Shown here: one piece after another, positions 44,327 through 52,923 of the stretch
Layout of the letters: each line of letters begins with the position of its first letter
How positions within the stretch are numbered: the first letter of the stretch is position 1
Assembly (NCBI GenBank): GCA_003021005.1
Contig: PXRI01000017.1
Location: forward strand, 207,948 to 271,947
DNA from: Halobacteriales archaeon QS_1_69_70
GTDB taxonomy: Archaea > Halobacteriota > Halobacteria > Halobacteriales > Haloarculaceae
Length of the DNA: 64,000 bases
Reading direction: 5' to 3'
Notes under the pieces: generated by a model
Told to the model about the DNA's origin: nothing
What the model saw: only the letters and a program-made list of their open reading frames with translations
The model's database searches: none
Position numbers and translations under genes: made by a program

Positions 44327-45379
44327 TCAGTCCGGCCGCTCGTCCCGCACGCAGTCGGCGAGGGGGGCGAGGACCTCCTCGGCCACCCGGTAGGGGTCGG
44401 TCTCCCTGGCCGCGACGGCGTCGACGTAGGCGTCGAGGCCGCCACGGGCCTCAAGCTCCGCTTCGACGAGCGCGGCGCCGTCCTCACGGAGCAACGTTCG
44501 GATCTCGGCGGCGTACCGCTTTCGGGCCTGGGTCTCCCGTTCGCCGGTCCGGTCGAGCCACCGCGAGTGGTCGGCCAGGGCCTCCAGGAACCCCTCGACG
44601 CCGTCGCCGGTCCTGGCGACGGTCTCGACGATCGGCGGCTCCCGCGCCGTCCCGCCGCCGTCGTTACCGGCGCCGGTGTCTGCCTGGCCTTGGTCGACGT
44701 CGCCGGCCCCGTGGTGGCCCGACAGCGGCGACGCGTCCCGCATGTGCACCATCTCCCGGAGTTCCTTGACGGTCCGGTCGGCCCCGTCGAGGTCGGCCTT
44801 GTTGACGACGAAGACGTCGGCGATCTCGAGGATGCCCGCCTTGAGCATCTGGACGTCGTCCCCGCTGGCCGGCGGCACCAGCACGGCGACCGTGTCGGCG
44901 GTCTTCACGATCTCGACCTCGTTCTGCCCGGCGCCGACCGTCTCGACGATGATCTTGTCCTTCCCGAAGGCGTCGAGCGCCTTGACGGCGTCCGTCGTCG
45001 CCGTCGAGAGCCCGCCCAGCGACCCCCGGGCCGACATCGACCGGAAGAACACGTCCATGTCGCCGACGTTCGACGCCATCCGGATGCGGTCGCCCAGCAC
45101 CGCGCCGCCGGAGAAGGGCGAGGCGGGGTCGATGGCGACCACGCCCACTGTCTCGCCGCGCTCGCGGTACCGCTTCGCCACCTTGTCCACGAGCGTCGAC
45201 TTCCCCGCCCCGGGCGAGCCGGTGACGCCGATCACCTCGGCCTGGCCGGTGTGCCCGTGGAGTTCCGAGACCAGCTCGCGGTAGCCGGGCGAACGGTCCT
45301 CGATCCTCGTGATCACCCGCGCCAGCGCACGGTGCTTGCCCGCCAGCAGTTCGTCGACGAGCGACTCGTGTCCGCTCAT
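44327..45379 (-). CDS. meaB: Methylmalonyl-CoA mutase-associated GTPase
   Basis: 350 residues. G-protein chaperone protecting and loading the B12-dependent mutase. Walker A GVTGSPGAGKSTLVDKV at about 51-67, switch region VEVVAIDPASPFSGGAVLGDRIRM-type (GAVLGDRIRMASNV), catalytic VETVGAGQNEVEIVKTAD, and specificity motif VVNKADLDGADR. Insert DQGQADTGAGNDGGG near residue 235 looks like a low-complexity linker. It starts immediately after the stop of the mutase small subunit gene. Confidence 0.95.
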   Translation of the reverse strand: MSGHESLVDELLAGKHRALARVITRIEDRSPGYRELVSELHGHTGQAEVIGVTGSPGAGKSTLVDKVAKRYRERGETVGVVAIDPASPFSGGAVLGDRIRMASNVGDMDVFFRSMSARGSLGGLSTATTDAVKALDAFGKDKIIVETVGAGQNEVEIVKTADTVAVLVPPASGDDVQMLKAGILEIADVFVVNKADLDGADRTVKELREMVHMRDASPLSGHHGAGDVDQGQADTGAGNDGGGTAREPPIVETVARTGDGVEGFLEALADHSRWLDRTGERETQARKRYAAEIRTLLREDGAALVEAELEARGGLDAYVDAVAARETDPYRVAEEVLAPLADCVRDERPD

Positions 45380-45796
45380 CTATCGGTCGGGGGCGTTCTC
45401 CCGGACGTACTCGATCGTCTCGGCCATCGACGCCCCGGGACCGAAGATCTCGGCGACGCCGAGGTCGTACAGTTCCTCGCGGTCCTCCTCGGGGACGATG
45501 CCGCCGACGAGCACGAGGGTGTCCTCGGCGGCCTCGTACTCTTCGAGGCCGTCGATGATCTTCGGCACCAGGGTGTCGTGTGCCCCCGAGAGGATGGAGA
45601 TGCCGACGACGTCGACGTCCTCCTGGACGGCGGCCTGAACGACTTCCTCCGGGGCCTTGTGCAGCCCCGAGTAGATGACCTCGAACCCGGCGTCGCGGAA
45701 CGCCCTGGCGATGACGTGGGCGCCGCGGTCGTGGCCGTCCAGCCCGACCTTCGCCACGAGACACCTGATCGTCCGCCGGTCCTGTTCGGCACTCAT
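45380..45796 (-). CDS. Methylmalonyl-CoA mutase small subunit (cobalamin-binding domain)
   Basis: 138 residues. Stand-alone B12 domain: KVGLDGHDRGAHVIARAF holds the DxHxxG cobalt-ligand histidine (His22), followed by YSGLHKAPEEVVQAA, GISILSGAHDTLVPK and VGGIVPEEDREELYDLG. It pairs with a separate catalytic subunit not in the window. Its TAG directly precedes the ATG of meaB, a two-gene operon. Together with the carboxylase at 35.3 kb it supports propionyl-CoA assimilation. Confidence 0.94.
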   Translation of the reverse strand: MSAEQDRRTIRCLVAKVGLDGHDRGAHVIARAFRDAGFEVIYSGLHKAPEEVVQAAVQEDVDVVGISILSGAHDTLVPKIIDGLEEYEAAEDTLVLVGGIVPEEDREELYDLGVAEIFGPGASMAETIEYVRENAPDR

Positions 45797-45946
45797 ACCG
45801 CTTTCGTTCGTCCGCGACGCGTTTGACTCTAACGGCACAGCGACCCTCGCAGCTGGGGATTCGAGCCGGACGGCCGGTCGTCCGTTTCGCGCTGGCCGCA
45901 AATCGCCCGACGTGGGGCCGGTGGAGCGGTCGACGGTGTTCGATGG

Positions 45947-45954
45947 GTTTATGA
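45947..45954 (+). promoter_or_regulatory. TATA-like box before tRNA-Ala
   Basis: GTTTATGA about 31-38 nt before the first base of the mature tRNA, the only AT-rich octamer nearby. Compatible with transcription starting about 10 nt before the tRNA. Confidence 0.4.
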
Positions 45955-45984
45955 ATCGCTCCACGATACTGTCGGCCGACGGGC

Positions 45985-46056
45985 GGGCTCGTAGATCAGC
46001 GGTAGATCATCCCCCTGGCACGGGGAAGGCCCCGGGTTCAAATCCCGGCGAGTCCA
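45985..46056 (+). tRNA. tRNA-Ala (GGC)
   Basis: Cloverleaf: acceptor GGGCTCG pairing with CGAGTCC, including the G3-U70 pair that marks alanine; D stem GATC/GATC; anticodon stem TCCCC/GGGGA with loop CTGGCAC, anticodon GGC; T stem CCGGG/CCCGG with loop TTCAAAT; discriminator A. No intron, CCA not encoded. Its 3' 22 bp recur downstream. Confidence 0.95.
46035..46056 (+). repeat. Putative attachment-site core in tRNA-Ala 3' end, copy 1
   Basis: The 22-bp T-arm/acceptor segment (46035-46056) recurs exactly at 46170-46191. Part of it, TCCCGGCGAGTCCATCGG, recurs at 46262-46279, and shorter variants at 46496-46512 and 47936-47950. tRNA 3' ends are the usual target of archaeal tyrosine integrases. 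Confidence 0.7.
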
Positions 46057-46731
46057 TCGGAGCGACCGAGATTTACGAGGGAGCGAGAATGGTCGAGCCC
46101 GGATTTGAACGCCTCGATAGACGCAGCCCGCGCAGCGAACGCAGTGAGCGAGCAGGACCGTCTATCGGAGGTTCAAATCCCGGCGAGTCCACTTCCTTCG
46201 CTCGCTGCGCTCGCTCGGTCGTGGACTCGCCGACCCTCGCGAAGCCTCCGGCTTCGCTCAGTCCCGGCGAGTCCATCGGGTTCTTCCCGACGCAACACTG
46301 CGAGCGGCGCGGAGCGACAGCGACGCGCCGCGAGTAATTCCGCGTCGGAAAACGAGGTCGTCGAGACGGGATTTGAACGCGTCGATAGACGCAGCCCGTG
46401 CAGCGAAGGATAGCGAGACGCGACCAAAGGGAGCGTCTCGGACAGTCGAGCGTCAAAGCCGCGAGACGAGTGAGCGAGCAGGACCGTCTATCGGGGGTTC
46501 AATTCCCGGCCGGTGCTCCGCGCCTGCCGACCCTCGCAAACGCTACGTTCTTACTCACTCCCGTCGAGTATATTCCGCTTCTTAGGGAGCGAATCGGTAG
46601 ACGGGGCGCGTTTCATATACCATTCACTCACTGAGCCGATTTAATGTAGAGTTCCGGTACAAGTTCTCCTGGTATTTGACACGGTCTACCGGCTGATTTA
46701 TTGTAAAAGCAGGCTACACTTTCAAAACAAG
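46057..46731. repeat. Repeat-rich integration scar downstream of tRNA-Ala
   Basis: A 39-bp block (GGATTTGAACGC.TCGATAG and on) occurs at 46101-46139 and 46369-46407. Each is followed by an inverted partner (CCGTCTATCGG.GGTTCAA) at 46158-46179 and 46484-46505, so each unit can form a long hairpin whose arm is the tRNA T-arm in reverse. A 56-bp block at 46415-46470 recurs at 47788-47843. No coding frame accepted. Confidence 0.7.
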
Positions 46732-47316
46732 ATGACTGACGAGGAATGGACATCACAACGGATGCGAACGACATATGAAGAAAGTAAGCGGGTGATGCAG
46801 GGGCAAAAGGCCGATATTGATGATATGGACGACAAGGCGCTTCGAACAGTTCGGCTTAATGCGGCAATTTTAGCTATCGGTGCGACTGGAATCGAGGTTA
46901 GCGGTATAGGGGAAGTAAATTTCATCCTTGCTGGCTTTAGTATCATCTTCCTCATTTCTTCAGCCATATTCGGAGTAATAGTATATAATGAATCAAACAT
47001 TCTGGTAGGTCCAAAAGCATCTTTCTTGAACACGATGCGGAATCAGATATCCGATGAAGAATGGGAGGAAGAGTTACTTGAGGAAATGGAAGGGTGGATC
47101 ACAAATAATCAATTAAGGGTAGAACTCAATGGTGCTCTTCTCAGTATATGCCAGGCATTCCTCGTCTCAGGTGTACTCACAGGAGTCCCAGCTATATTAG
47201 GCGCCTCCTTCGAAACATTTCAAGAGCAAGATGTGCAGATAATCATCGTAGCCACAGTCATTCTGTATGTGGTTTTAATACTTCATCTCAGGTCCTCATT
47301 TGTAATACCTAAATGA
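46732..47316 (+). CDS. AT-rich foreign membrane protein, four spans
   Basis: 194 residues. Soluble N-terminal helix rich in charged residues (TTYEESKRVMQGQKADIDDM), then two spans (AAILAIGATGIEVSGIG; FILAGFSIIFLISSAIFGVI), a cytoplasmic acidic helix (DEEWEEELLEEMEGWIT), and two more spans (GALLSICQAFLVSGVLTG; IIIVATVILYVVLILHL). GC is far below the neighbourhood, codon use differs, and it sits in the tRNA-Ala scar, so it came by transfer. The layout resembles small 4-TM proteins found with defence or nucleotide-signalling systems, but no such partner gene is present; function unknown. Confidence 0.75.
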   Translation: MTDEEWTSQRMRTTYEESKRVMQGQKADIDDMDDKALRTVRLNAAILAIGATGIEVSGIGEVNFILAGFSIIFLISSAIFGVIVYNESNILVGPKASFLNTMRNQISDEEWEEELLEEMEGWITNNQLRVELNGALLSICQAFLVSGVLTGVPAILGASFETFQEQDVQIIIVATVILYVVLILHLRSSFVIPK

Positions 47317-48162
47317 TTCTGAAAGCCATCTTTTATCTGTGGGGGATGTCTAACTACATACATGAGCGAAAGACAGGACGCATCTGCCGGCGAGCAAGCC
47401 GACCCGGATGAAACAGGTTTAAGAAGTGGTAAAGGATCTGGGCTTTTTAGCCGTATCTTCCTTTAAGGGATTGTTCTCTTTCGGCCGATTGTGTTCCTAC
47501 GAATGTTCAGAGTAGAGTATACCACTAAGGGCCGTGTTGCCGTTGCTCCGCCCGCGTTCCCACGATACATGTTAATGCTTGTCCATCACGTCAATCATGG
47601 CCATATTGTGACGGCGCCTTTTCGAGGTTCGCAGTTCGGTGTGCACTTAGCGCACAGCGGCTCAAAGCGTTCGGTGAGATGCTCGATGGGCAGGCTCGAT
47701 GATGGAGCTGGACCCCTCGTACGGTCGAACGGTGAGCAGAGCGAACCGTGAGACCAAGCGAGCGGAACCCCGGGAAACGAGCGGACCGAGACGCGACCGG
47801 CGGGAGCGTCTCGGACGGTCGAGCGGTAACGCCGCGAGACGAGCAACTCTCCCGGCGCTCGCGTCTGGCGTTCGCTCAGTCCAGTAAGACGCCACGGCAT
47901 CTTACAACCCTCGCGCCGTCTTCGACGGCGCTCAGTCCTGGCGAGTCCATTCCTCCGGCCTTTCGCTCCCTCCAGCCGTTTCCTCGCCGACCTTCGCGAA
48001 CGCTCCGCGCTCGCTCAGTCCCGGCCTCCATGCGAGCGGAGCGAGCGTGGGCCCGGGAGACTCACTTCGTTCGTCTCCCGGCCCTCCAACCCCTCCGGAA
48101 CTCCCGCTACGATTCAGTAAGATATACGTATCGCAGTTTTCATTCCGAAACGGGTAGTGCAC
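47317..48162. other. Gene-poor segment with repeat remnants
   Basis: Starts AT-rich, matching the foreign gene. A 34-codon frame from ATG 47362 to 47466 (MSERQDASAGEQADPDETGL) has plausible haloarchaeal composition but weak support. From 47640 the GC-rich repeats return, including the 56-bp block at 47788-47843 and tRNA-end variants near 47936. A minus-strand frame ending near 47595 contains CAKCTPNCEPRKGAV, possibly a Zn-finger gene remnant. Confidence 0.45.
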
Positions 48163-49642
48163 ATGTCAACCGACGACACACTCCAGGACACACCCGATCT
48201 CGAGGGCATCGAGGAGGATGGAGACGGCCCGTCGGTGGAGTTCTACGGCGGCAAGTGGTTGAGCGCCGTCCCGATCGTGTTCTTCATCGTGTGGGCCATC
48301 GTCCAGAGTGCGCTGTTCCGCGTCGGCGACACCACCGGCCTGGCCGCCGGGATGCTGAGTGGCGGTGACGGCGGTCGTGGCGTGGCTGTGGGCCGGTATG
48401 TTCGCCGCGACCATCCAGGCCGGCGGGTTCGTCGAGGGCCTCGTGTGGCTGGCTGACGCCGTCGGCGTCGAAGGGGCGCTCTTCGTGGGCATCACGTTCC
48501 TGCTCGCGGGCCTGCTCGCGACGGGCATCGGCACGGGGTACGGGACCACGGTGGCGTTCGTGACGCTTTTCTTCCCGGCGGGCGTGCTGCTCGGCGCGAA
48601 CCCGACGCTTCTGTTCGGCGCCATCCTCTCCGGCGCCGTATTCGGGGACAACCTCGCGCCAGTCAGCGACACGACCATCATCAGCGCCGTCACGCAGGAC
48701 GCCGACATCGGCGGCGTGGTGGGCTCGCGGTTCAAGTACGCCCTCATCGCCGCCGTCCCGGCGTTCGTCCTCTTCGTCGCGGCAGGGAGCGCGATGGCCG
48801 GCATCGACGTGGCCGGCGACGCTCGCTCGATCTTCGTCGCGAACAGCGAACCGGCCGGCCTGGCCCACCTGGCCTCGCTCGGCGCCGTCATCGCGACGGC
48901 GCTGTACGGCCGGCACATCATCGAGGCGATATCGTGGGGCATCATCACCGCCGTCGTCCTCAACGTCGCGCTGGGACTGGCTGCGGTCTCGGAGATGCTC
49001 GTGTTCCGCATCCCGACGGACGCGCCCGTGGGGGACGTCACCTTCCTGCCGGTCGTCGAGACGGCGACCGACGCGAGCGAGGTCGGGGTCGGCGGCAGCA
49101 TCTACTCGGGCGCCGCCGGCTTCTTCTCCATCAGCATCCTGATCTTGCTCATCATCGGCGGCGTCTGGATCATGGTCCGCGGCGGCGCCTTCGACGCCCT
49201 GCTCGAGTGGGTCCTCGAGTCGGTCGCCACGACCGTCCGCCGCACCGAACTCAGCATGGTCGGAAGCGTCGCGCTCATCAACGCCGCCATCACCATCAAC
49301 ACCGCCGCCGAGATCGCCATCGCGCCGTACGTCGCGCGCCTCGGCGAGCGGTTCAACGTCAACGCCTACCGTCGGGCGAACATCCTCGACGCCAACACCG
49401 CCGCCCTCGGCTATATCTTCCCGTGGTCCGGCGGCGTCCTGGTCGGCTTCGAGGCGATACGGACCCAGGTGCTCCCCGAGTACGAGTGGTTCACGGCCGC
49501 GATGGTCGTCAACCCCGCCGACGTTTTTCCGTACGTCTTCCACGGCTGGCTCCTCGTGGCGGTGTTCGTCATCGCCGCCTGGACCGGCTTCGGTCGGGAG
49601 TACACCATCGACCGCGTGCCCGACGAGGTGACGACCTTATGA
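48163..49642 (+). pseudogene. nhaC: Na+/H+ antiporter NhaC gene with internal out-of-frame deletion
   Basis: ATG 48163 opens MSTDDTLQDTPDLEGIEEDG and a first span (VPIVFFIVWAIVQSALF) to GLAAGMLSG near 48360. There the frame changes and the text resumes at VTAVVAWLWAGMFAATIQAG. About 40 residues (second and third spans in relatives) are absent. The remaining 420 residues are a normal NhaC core: TGIGTGYGTTVAFVTLFFPA, GDNLAPVSDTTIISAVTQD, NTAALGYIFPWSGG. The antiporter would export Na+ for H+. As read, translation stops early. Confidence 0.82.
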
Positions 49643-49911
49643 GCCTCCTGGAGAAGTACCTCTACGGGTGGCGGCGCCGCTCCTCGCGGCCGAGTTTCGA
49701 CCCGGACGAGACCCACCGCGTCATCCTCACGGGGTTCGACGACGCGACCGCCACCGCGCGGGCCCGCGTCGGTGACTCCGTCCTCCGGGTGGACGGGACG
49801 ACGCGCGAGCACGTCGACACCGTCGCCCGCGTGCGCGTGAAGGAGTTCGACGAGGGGGCGGCGCAGGGTCGGGCCGAGCTGCTCGAGGTGGTCGGCGAAC
49901 CGGTGTACTGA
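49639..49911 (+). CDS. Small protein coupled to nhaC, TRAM/OB-like
   Basis: 90 residues. ATG 49639 overlaps the nhaC stop by 4 nt, so it is translationally coupled. After a basic start (YLYGWRRRSSRPSFD), a block RARVGDSVLRVDG and VARVRVKEFDEGAAQGRAEL reads like a small beta-barrel of the TRAM type. This coupling to nhaC seems conserved in haloarchaea, to my memory. Role unknown. Confidence 0.65.
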   Translation: MSLLEKYLYGWRRRSSRPSFDPDETHRVILTGFDDATATARARVGDSVLRVDGTTREHVDTVARVRVKEFDEGAAQGRAELLEVVGEPVY

Positions 49912-50020
49912 CGGGGCCCTGACTGGTCTGGACCGGCCGGCGTCGGCCCTCCGAAATCGTCGTCGAGGCCGCCTTCGGGACGGCTGGACCTCACCCGAGA
50001 CGAAGTGTGGTCGCCCGCGG

Positions 50021-50497
50021 TCACACAGGAGGTATTCTCGAGTCGCTGGGCGAGGGGCGGTCCCGTCGCTCCACGCTGTCCTCGACCCGCCGGCCCAACT
50101 CCTCGCGCGAGATGTCGCCGTCGACGTACGCCTCGATCCACGCCCGTTCCATCCGCCAGGTGGCCACGACCGAGGCCTCGATCAGGACGCCGGCATCCAG
50201 TCCCTCGACGGCCCAGCCACCGTTAACGCGGTCGAAGAAGGCCCGAGCGACGTCGTTGATGCTCTCTCCGACGCCTTCCTCGGAGGCCTTGGCCGGCGTG
50301 TACCCGAGGTCGACGCGGGTGTCGACGGCCAGGGTCGCGACCACGTGGCCGTTGCGCTCGATGGCGTCGACGAACGCGTTACGGTAGACCTCGCCCTGGT
50401 TCGTGACCGTCGCGGCCCCGTCGCCGTCGCCCGAACAGCCGGCGACCGGGGCCGCGGTGGCGACGGCGATCCAGGCGAGGTACCGGCGGCGGCGCAC
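50021..50497 (-). CDS. Secreted lipoprotein of unknown function
   Basis: 158 residues from GTG 50497 (VRRRRYLAWIAVATAAPVAGCSG). Twin-arginine-like start and lipobox VAGC predict Tat export and lipid anchoring. The mature domain is acidic and helical (EGVGESINDVARAFFDRVNG; WRMERAWIEAYVDGDISREE). No family recognised. An upstream ATG reading would put 50 arginine/proline-rich residues before the signal and is rejected. Confidence 0.6.
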   Translation of the reverse strand: MRRRRYLAWIAVATAAPVAGCSGDGDGAATVTNQGEVYRNAFVDAIERNGHVVATLAVDTRVDLGYTPAKASEEGVGESINDVARAFFDRVNGGWAVEGLDAGVLIEASVVATWRMERAWIEAYVDGDISREELGRRVEDSVERRDRPSPSDSRIPPV

Positions 50498-50594
50498 GCT
50501 GGCGGGTTCGCCGACGGCGGGGGTAAGTGTTCTGCCGTGGACGGCCGGCCGTGCCGGGCACAGGCTGATACGCACGGCTGGCGAAGGCGGTCGC

Positions 50595-50786
50595 ATGTCG
50601 GCGACGGCGCGGGAAACCCTCGGGTGGCTCTGGCCACTGGTCGGCACCGCCTATCTGGTGTATCTCGCGCTCAAGCCACCGCCGGCGCGGTGGGTGGGCG
50701 TCCTGTGTCTCCTCGTCGTGTCACCGTTGCTCGCGGGGTGGCTCGTGGGGAACCTGGTCGGCGTCGGCCCGTGGGCCGACGGGTAG
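50595..50786 (+). CDS. Two-span small membrane protein
   Basis: 63 residues from ATG 50595 (MSATARETLGWLWPLVGTAY). Two spans separated by PPPARW, with GWLVGNLVGVGPW at the end. No family recognised. Divergent from the lipoprotein gene with a 97-nt gap. Confidence 0.5.
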   Translation: MSATARETLGWLWPLVGTAYLVYLALKPPPARWVGVLCLLVVSPLLAGWLVGNLVGVGPWADG

Positions 50787-50808
50787 GGCCGTGCGACCCC
50801 GTTCGCCG

Positions 50809-50907
50809 TCAGTCGGCCCCTTCCTGGCCCCGGTCCCAGACATTGGAGACGGAGTCCCCGGTCGGCGGCGTGTGCGTGACGTCTGCCAGCGTGTCGTGTT
50901 CGGACAT
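50809..50907 (-). CDS. Very small acidic protein, 32 residues
   Basis: ATG 50907 to TGA 50809: MSEHDTLADVTHTPPTGDSV and on to WDRGQEGAD. A TATA-like ACTTAAG on the minus strand sits about 30 nt upstream (50935-50941) in AT-rich DNA, the leaderless spacing. Composition is haloarchaeal. Too short for family recognition. Confidence 0.4.
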   Translation of the reverse strand: MSEHDTLADVTHTPPTGDSVSNVWDRGQEGAD

Positions 50908-51139
50908 CGTGGGACGGTGTAGCATGCCGCGTGTACTTAAGGGTTGCCTGGAACTGCTTATAACACATTATAACATATTAATCTCCAAGCCGTTCACGAC
51001 GGGATGGCGGTGGGCGGTGGCGGGCTGACAGGTACTCCCGGACGTAATTTCATAAAAATCTGAATCGATACCAGTCCAAATACCCGGCCGGACGTGACGG
51101 GAGACCCGATTGCGATTCACGGAGGTACGTCCGGCCGTA

Positions 51140-52339
51140 TCAGGTGAGCGTCACGCGGACGCGGACTCTCGCGACGGTGAGTTCCTCGAGGTCGAATCCC
51201 GAGCACGTGACCTTCCCGATGTCGGCATCGATCGTACAGGTCACCGTCCCCCCGGTCGCCTCCACCTGCTCTTCCCAGTAGTCCTTCCAGACGCCGGCCC
51301 GGTCGGGATGGGTCTGCATCTTGATCGTGACGTTGCTACTGGACCCCCTGTTCTCGAGCACCTGGCTCTGTGTCCGCTCGGCCCGGACCAGCACCGTCGA
51401 GGCCGTCCCGCCGACGCCCTGGTTGCTCCCGCGGAGTTCGATGAACCGGACCACGGCCTTGCCGTCGGAGAACAGGAAGTCCGGTTCGCGCCGCATGATC
51501 GCCTCGCCGTCGTCCACCCTGATGACGGCGCCGTTCTCGTAGACGATCCGCGTGTCACCCGGCGCGTCGTACCGGATCGTGACCGGACTGGCCGCGGCGG
51601 CCGTCGACATCCCCGAGCTGTTGATGCTGACCTGTCGGGTGCCCGACGTCGTCAGCTGTGCGTCCGCCAGCTTGATCTCGGTCGCCCGGTTCGGGGCGTC
51701 GCCGCGGCCCATCTGCTGGAAATTGTTCGCCATCACGTCGAAGGCGCGTTCGGCGTTGTTCACCCGCTCGGCGTTCCGCGCGTCGTCGAGCCCGGAGAGG
51801 CCCCCGATGTAGACGATCGTGATGGTGCCGAGGATGAGCGAGAACACGAGGACCACCAGTTCGTCGTTGGATCCGTCGTACTCGACGACCATCCCGCCGC
51901 CGCCTATCGTGGTCGCGCTGACCTCCGTCTCCGTCGCGACGCCGACCTCGACGGTCACGTTGGGCCGGACCGTGGTCAACTCGAGGTACGGGTTGGTCGG
52001 GCCATTCGAGTCCTTTCTGACGGAGAGGCTGTACTGGGAGCCGACGACCCGCTCCGGGAGGGTTCGGGAGATTGAGACCTCCGTCGCGCCCTCGGTCCGG
52101 TTGAGGCGGTCGGCGGCGGCGATGTCGGCCGAAACTTGCTGGCCGAGGACGCGGAGTTCGCTCCGGCTCGTGGCCTCCCGCTGGGTCTCGACGTACCCGC
52201 CGGCGGCGATGACGAGCCCGGAGACGAGAAGCGAGGCGATGCCCAGGGTGAGCACGTACGCGAACACCGGCGAGACGCCGCGGTCGCGACCGGCGGCGGC
52301 CGGCCCCTGTCGGGGACCGTCCGGCGTCACATCCGCCAC
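51140..52339 (-). CDS. Fused pilin-like surface protein (two pilin modules, second lacking its signal)
   Basis: 399 residues. The first 160 residues are a pilin-like protein: RDRGVSPVFAYVLTLGIASL signal-anchor, then ELRVLGQQVSADIAAADRLN to GGGMVVEYDGSNDELVV. At about residue 165 a second hydrophobic helix (LVFSLILGTITIVYIGGLSG) begins another module (AFDVMANNFQQMGRGDAP). The second lacks the basic N-terminus it has as a separate gene elsewhere, so a small in-frame deletion may have joined two genes. Last gene of the pilus operon. Confidence 0.65.
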   Translation of the reverse strand: MADVTPDGPRQGPAAAGRDRGVSPVFAYVLTLGIASLLVSGLVIAAGGYVETQREATSRSELRVLGQQVSADIAAADRLNRTEGATEVSISRTLPERVVGSQYSLSVRKDSNGPTNPYLELTTVRPNVTVEVGVATETEVSATTIGGGGMVVEYDGSNDELVVLVFSLILGTITIVYIGGLSGLDDARNAERVNNAERAFDVMANNFQQMGRGDAPNRATEIKLADAQLTTSGTRQVSINSSGMSTAAAASPVTIRYDAPGDTRIVYENGAVIRVDDGEAIMRREPDFLFSDGKAVVRFIELRGSNQGVGGTASTVLVRAERTQSQVLENRGSSSNVTIKMQTHPDRAGVWKDYWEEQVEATGGTVTCTIDADIGKVTCSGFDLEELTVARVRVRVTLT

Positions 52340-52923
52340 ACGACCACCTCCACGCGGACGACGTTGTAGATGCCGTTCGAGTTGGCCTCGGCCGGCACGA
52401 CATCGGTGAAGGTGTCTGCCTCCGAGGCAGTCACCGTGGTGTCCGGCGGCGTCGTCCCGGTCAGCTCGTCGTCGTCGTAGATGGTGACCGTCCGGCTGGC
52501 GCTGACCGCGTTGTCGCTCGGCTCGCCGCGGTACACCATCCGCGAGGGGTCGGCGTTGGCGTCCGGGTAGACGAGCACGTTGACCGCCAGTCCACGTCCG
52601 TCGAACGCGCGCTCGGTGATGTTCCCGAACTCGTTGGGTGGATAGGTGTTCGTGTAGAACGTCATCCGTTCCGCGCCGTGGAACTCGCCCTGGCTGTCGT
52701 TCCAGAACAGCACGGCCTCTTTCAGGACGCCGGCCTCCTGGGCGGCCGTCAGCACGCCGGCGGCGGAGGCGCGCTGCTGGTTCTCGATGTGCTGGTTGGA
52801 GGTGCTGGCCGACAGCGGGGTGACCGCCGTCACCTGGAGGGCGAACACGAGACTCGAGATGAGAAGCACCGCGGCGATGATCGCCTCGAGGGTGTACGCC
52901 TGGCCGCGGTCCTCGCTCACCAT
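52327..52923 (-). CDS. Pilin-like protein (DUF7288-like)
   Basis: 198 residues. MVSEDRGQAYTLEAIIAAVL is a class III-like signal (DRGQAYTLE before the hydrophobic helix), followed by a secreted domain with a long helix (ENQQRASAAGVLTAAQEAGV) and ending EVVVWRM. Overlaps the previous and next genes by about 7 and 13 nt, typical of the tightly packed pilus operon. Confidence 0.75.
   Translation of the reverse strand: MVSEDRGQAYTLEAIIAAVLLISSLVFALQVTAVTPLSASTSNQHIENQQRASAAGVLTAAQEAGVLKEAVLFWNDSQGEFHGAERMTFYTNTYPPNEFGNITERAFDGRGLAVNVLVYPDANADPSRMVYRGEPSDNAVSASRTVTIYDDDELTGTTPPDTTVTASEADTFTDVVPAEANSNGIYNVVRVEVVVWRM

Noticed and set aside
47491..47751. 86-residue plus-strand frame in the scar
   Set aside because: Crosses from AT-rich to GC-rich repeat DNA with composition changing mid-frame; no promoter or homology recognised.
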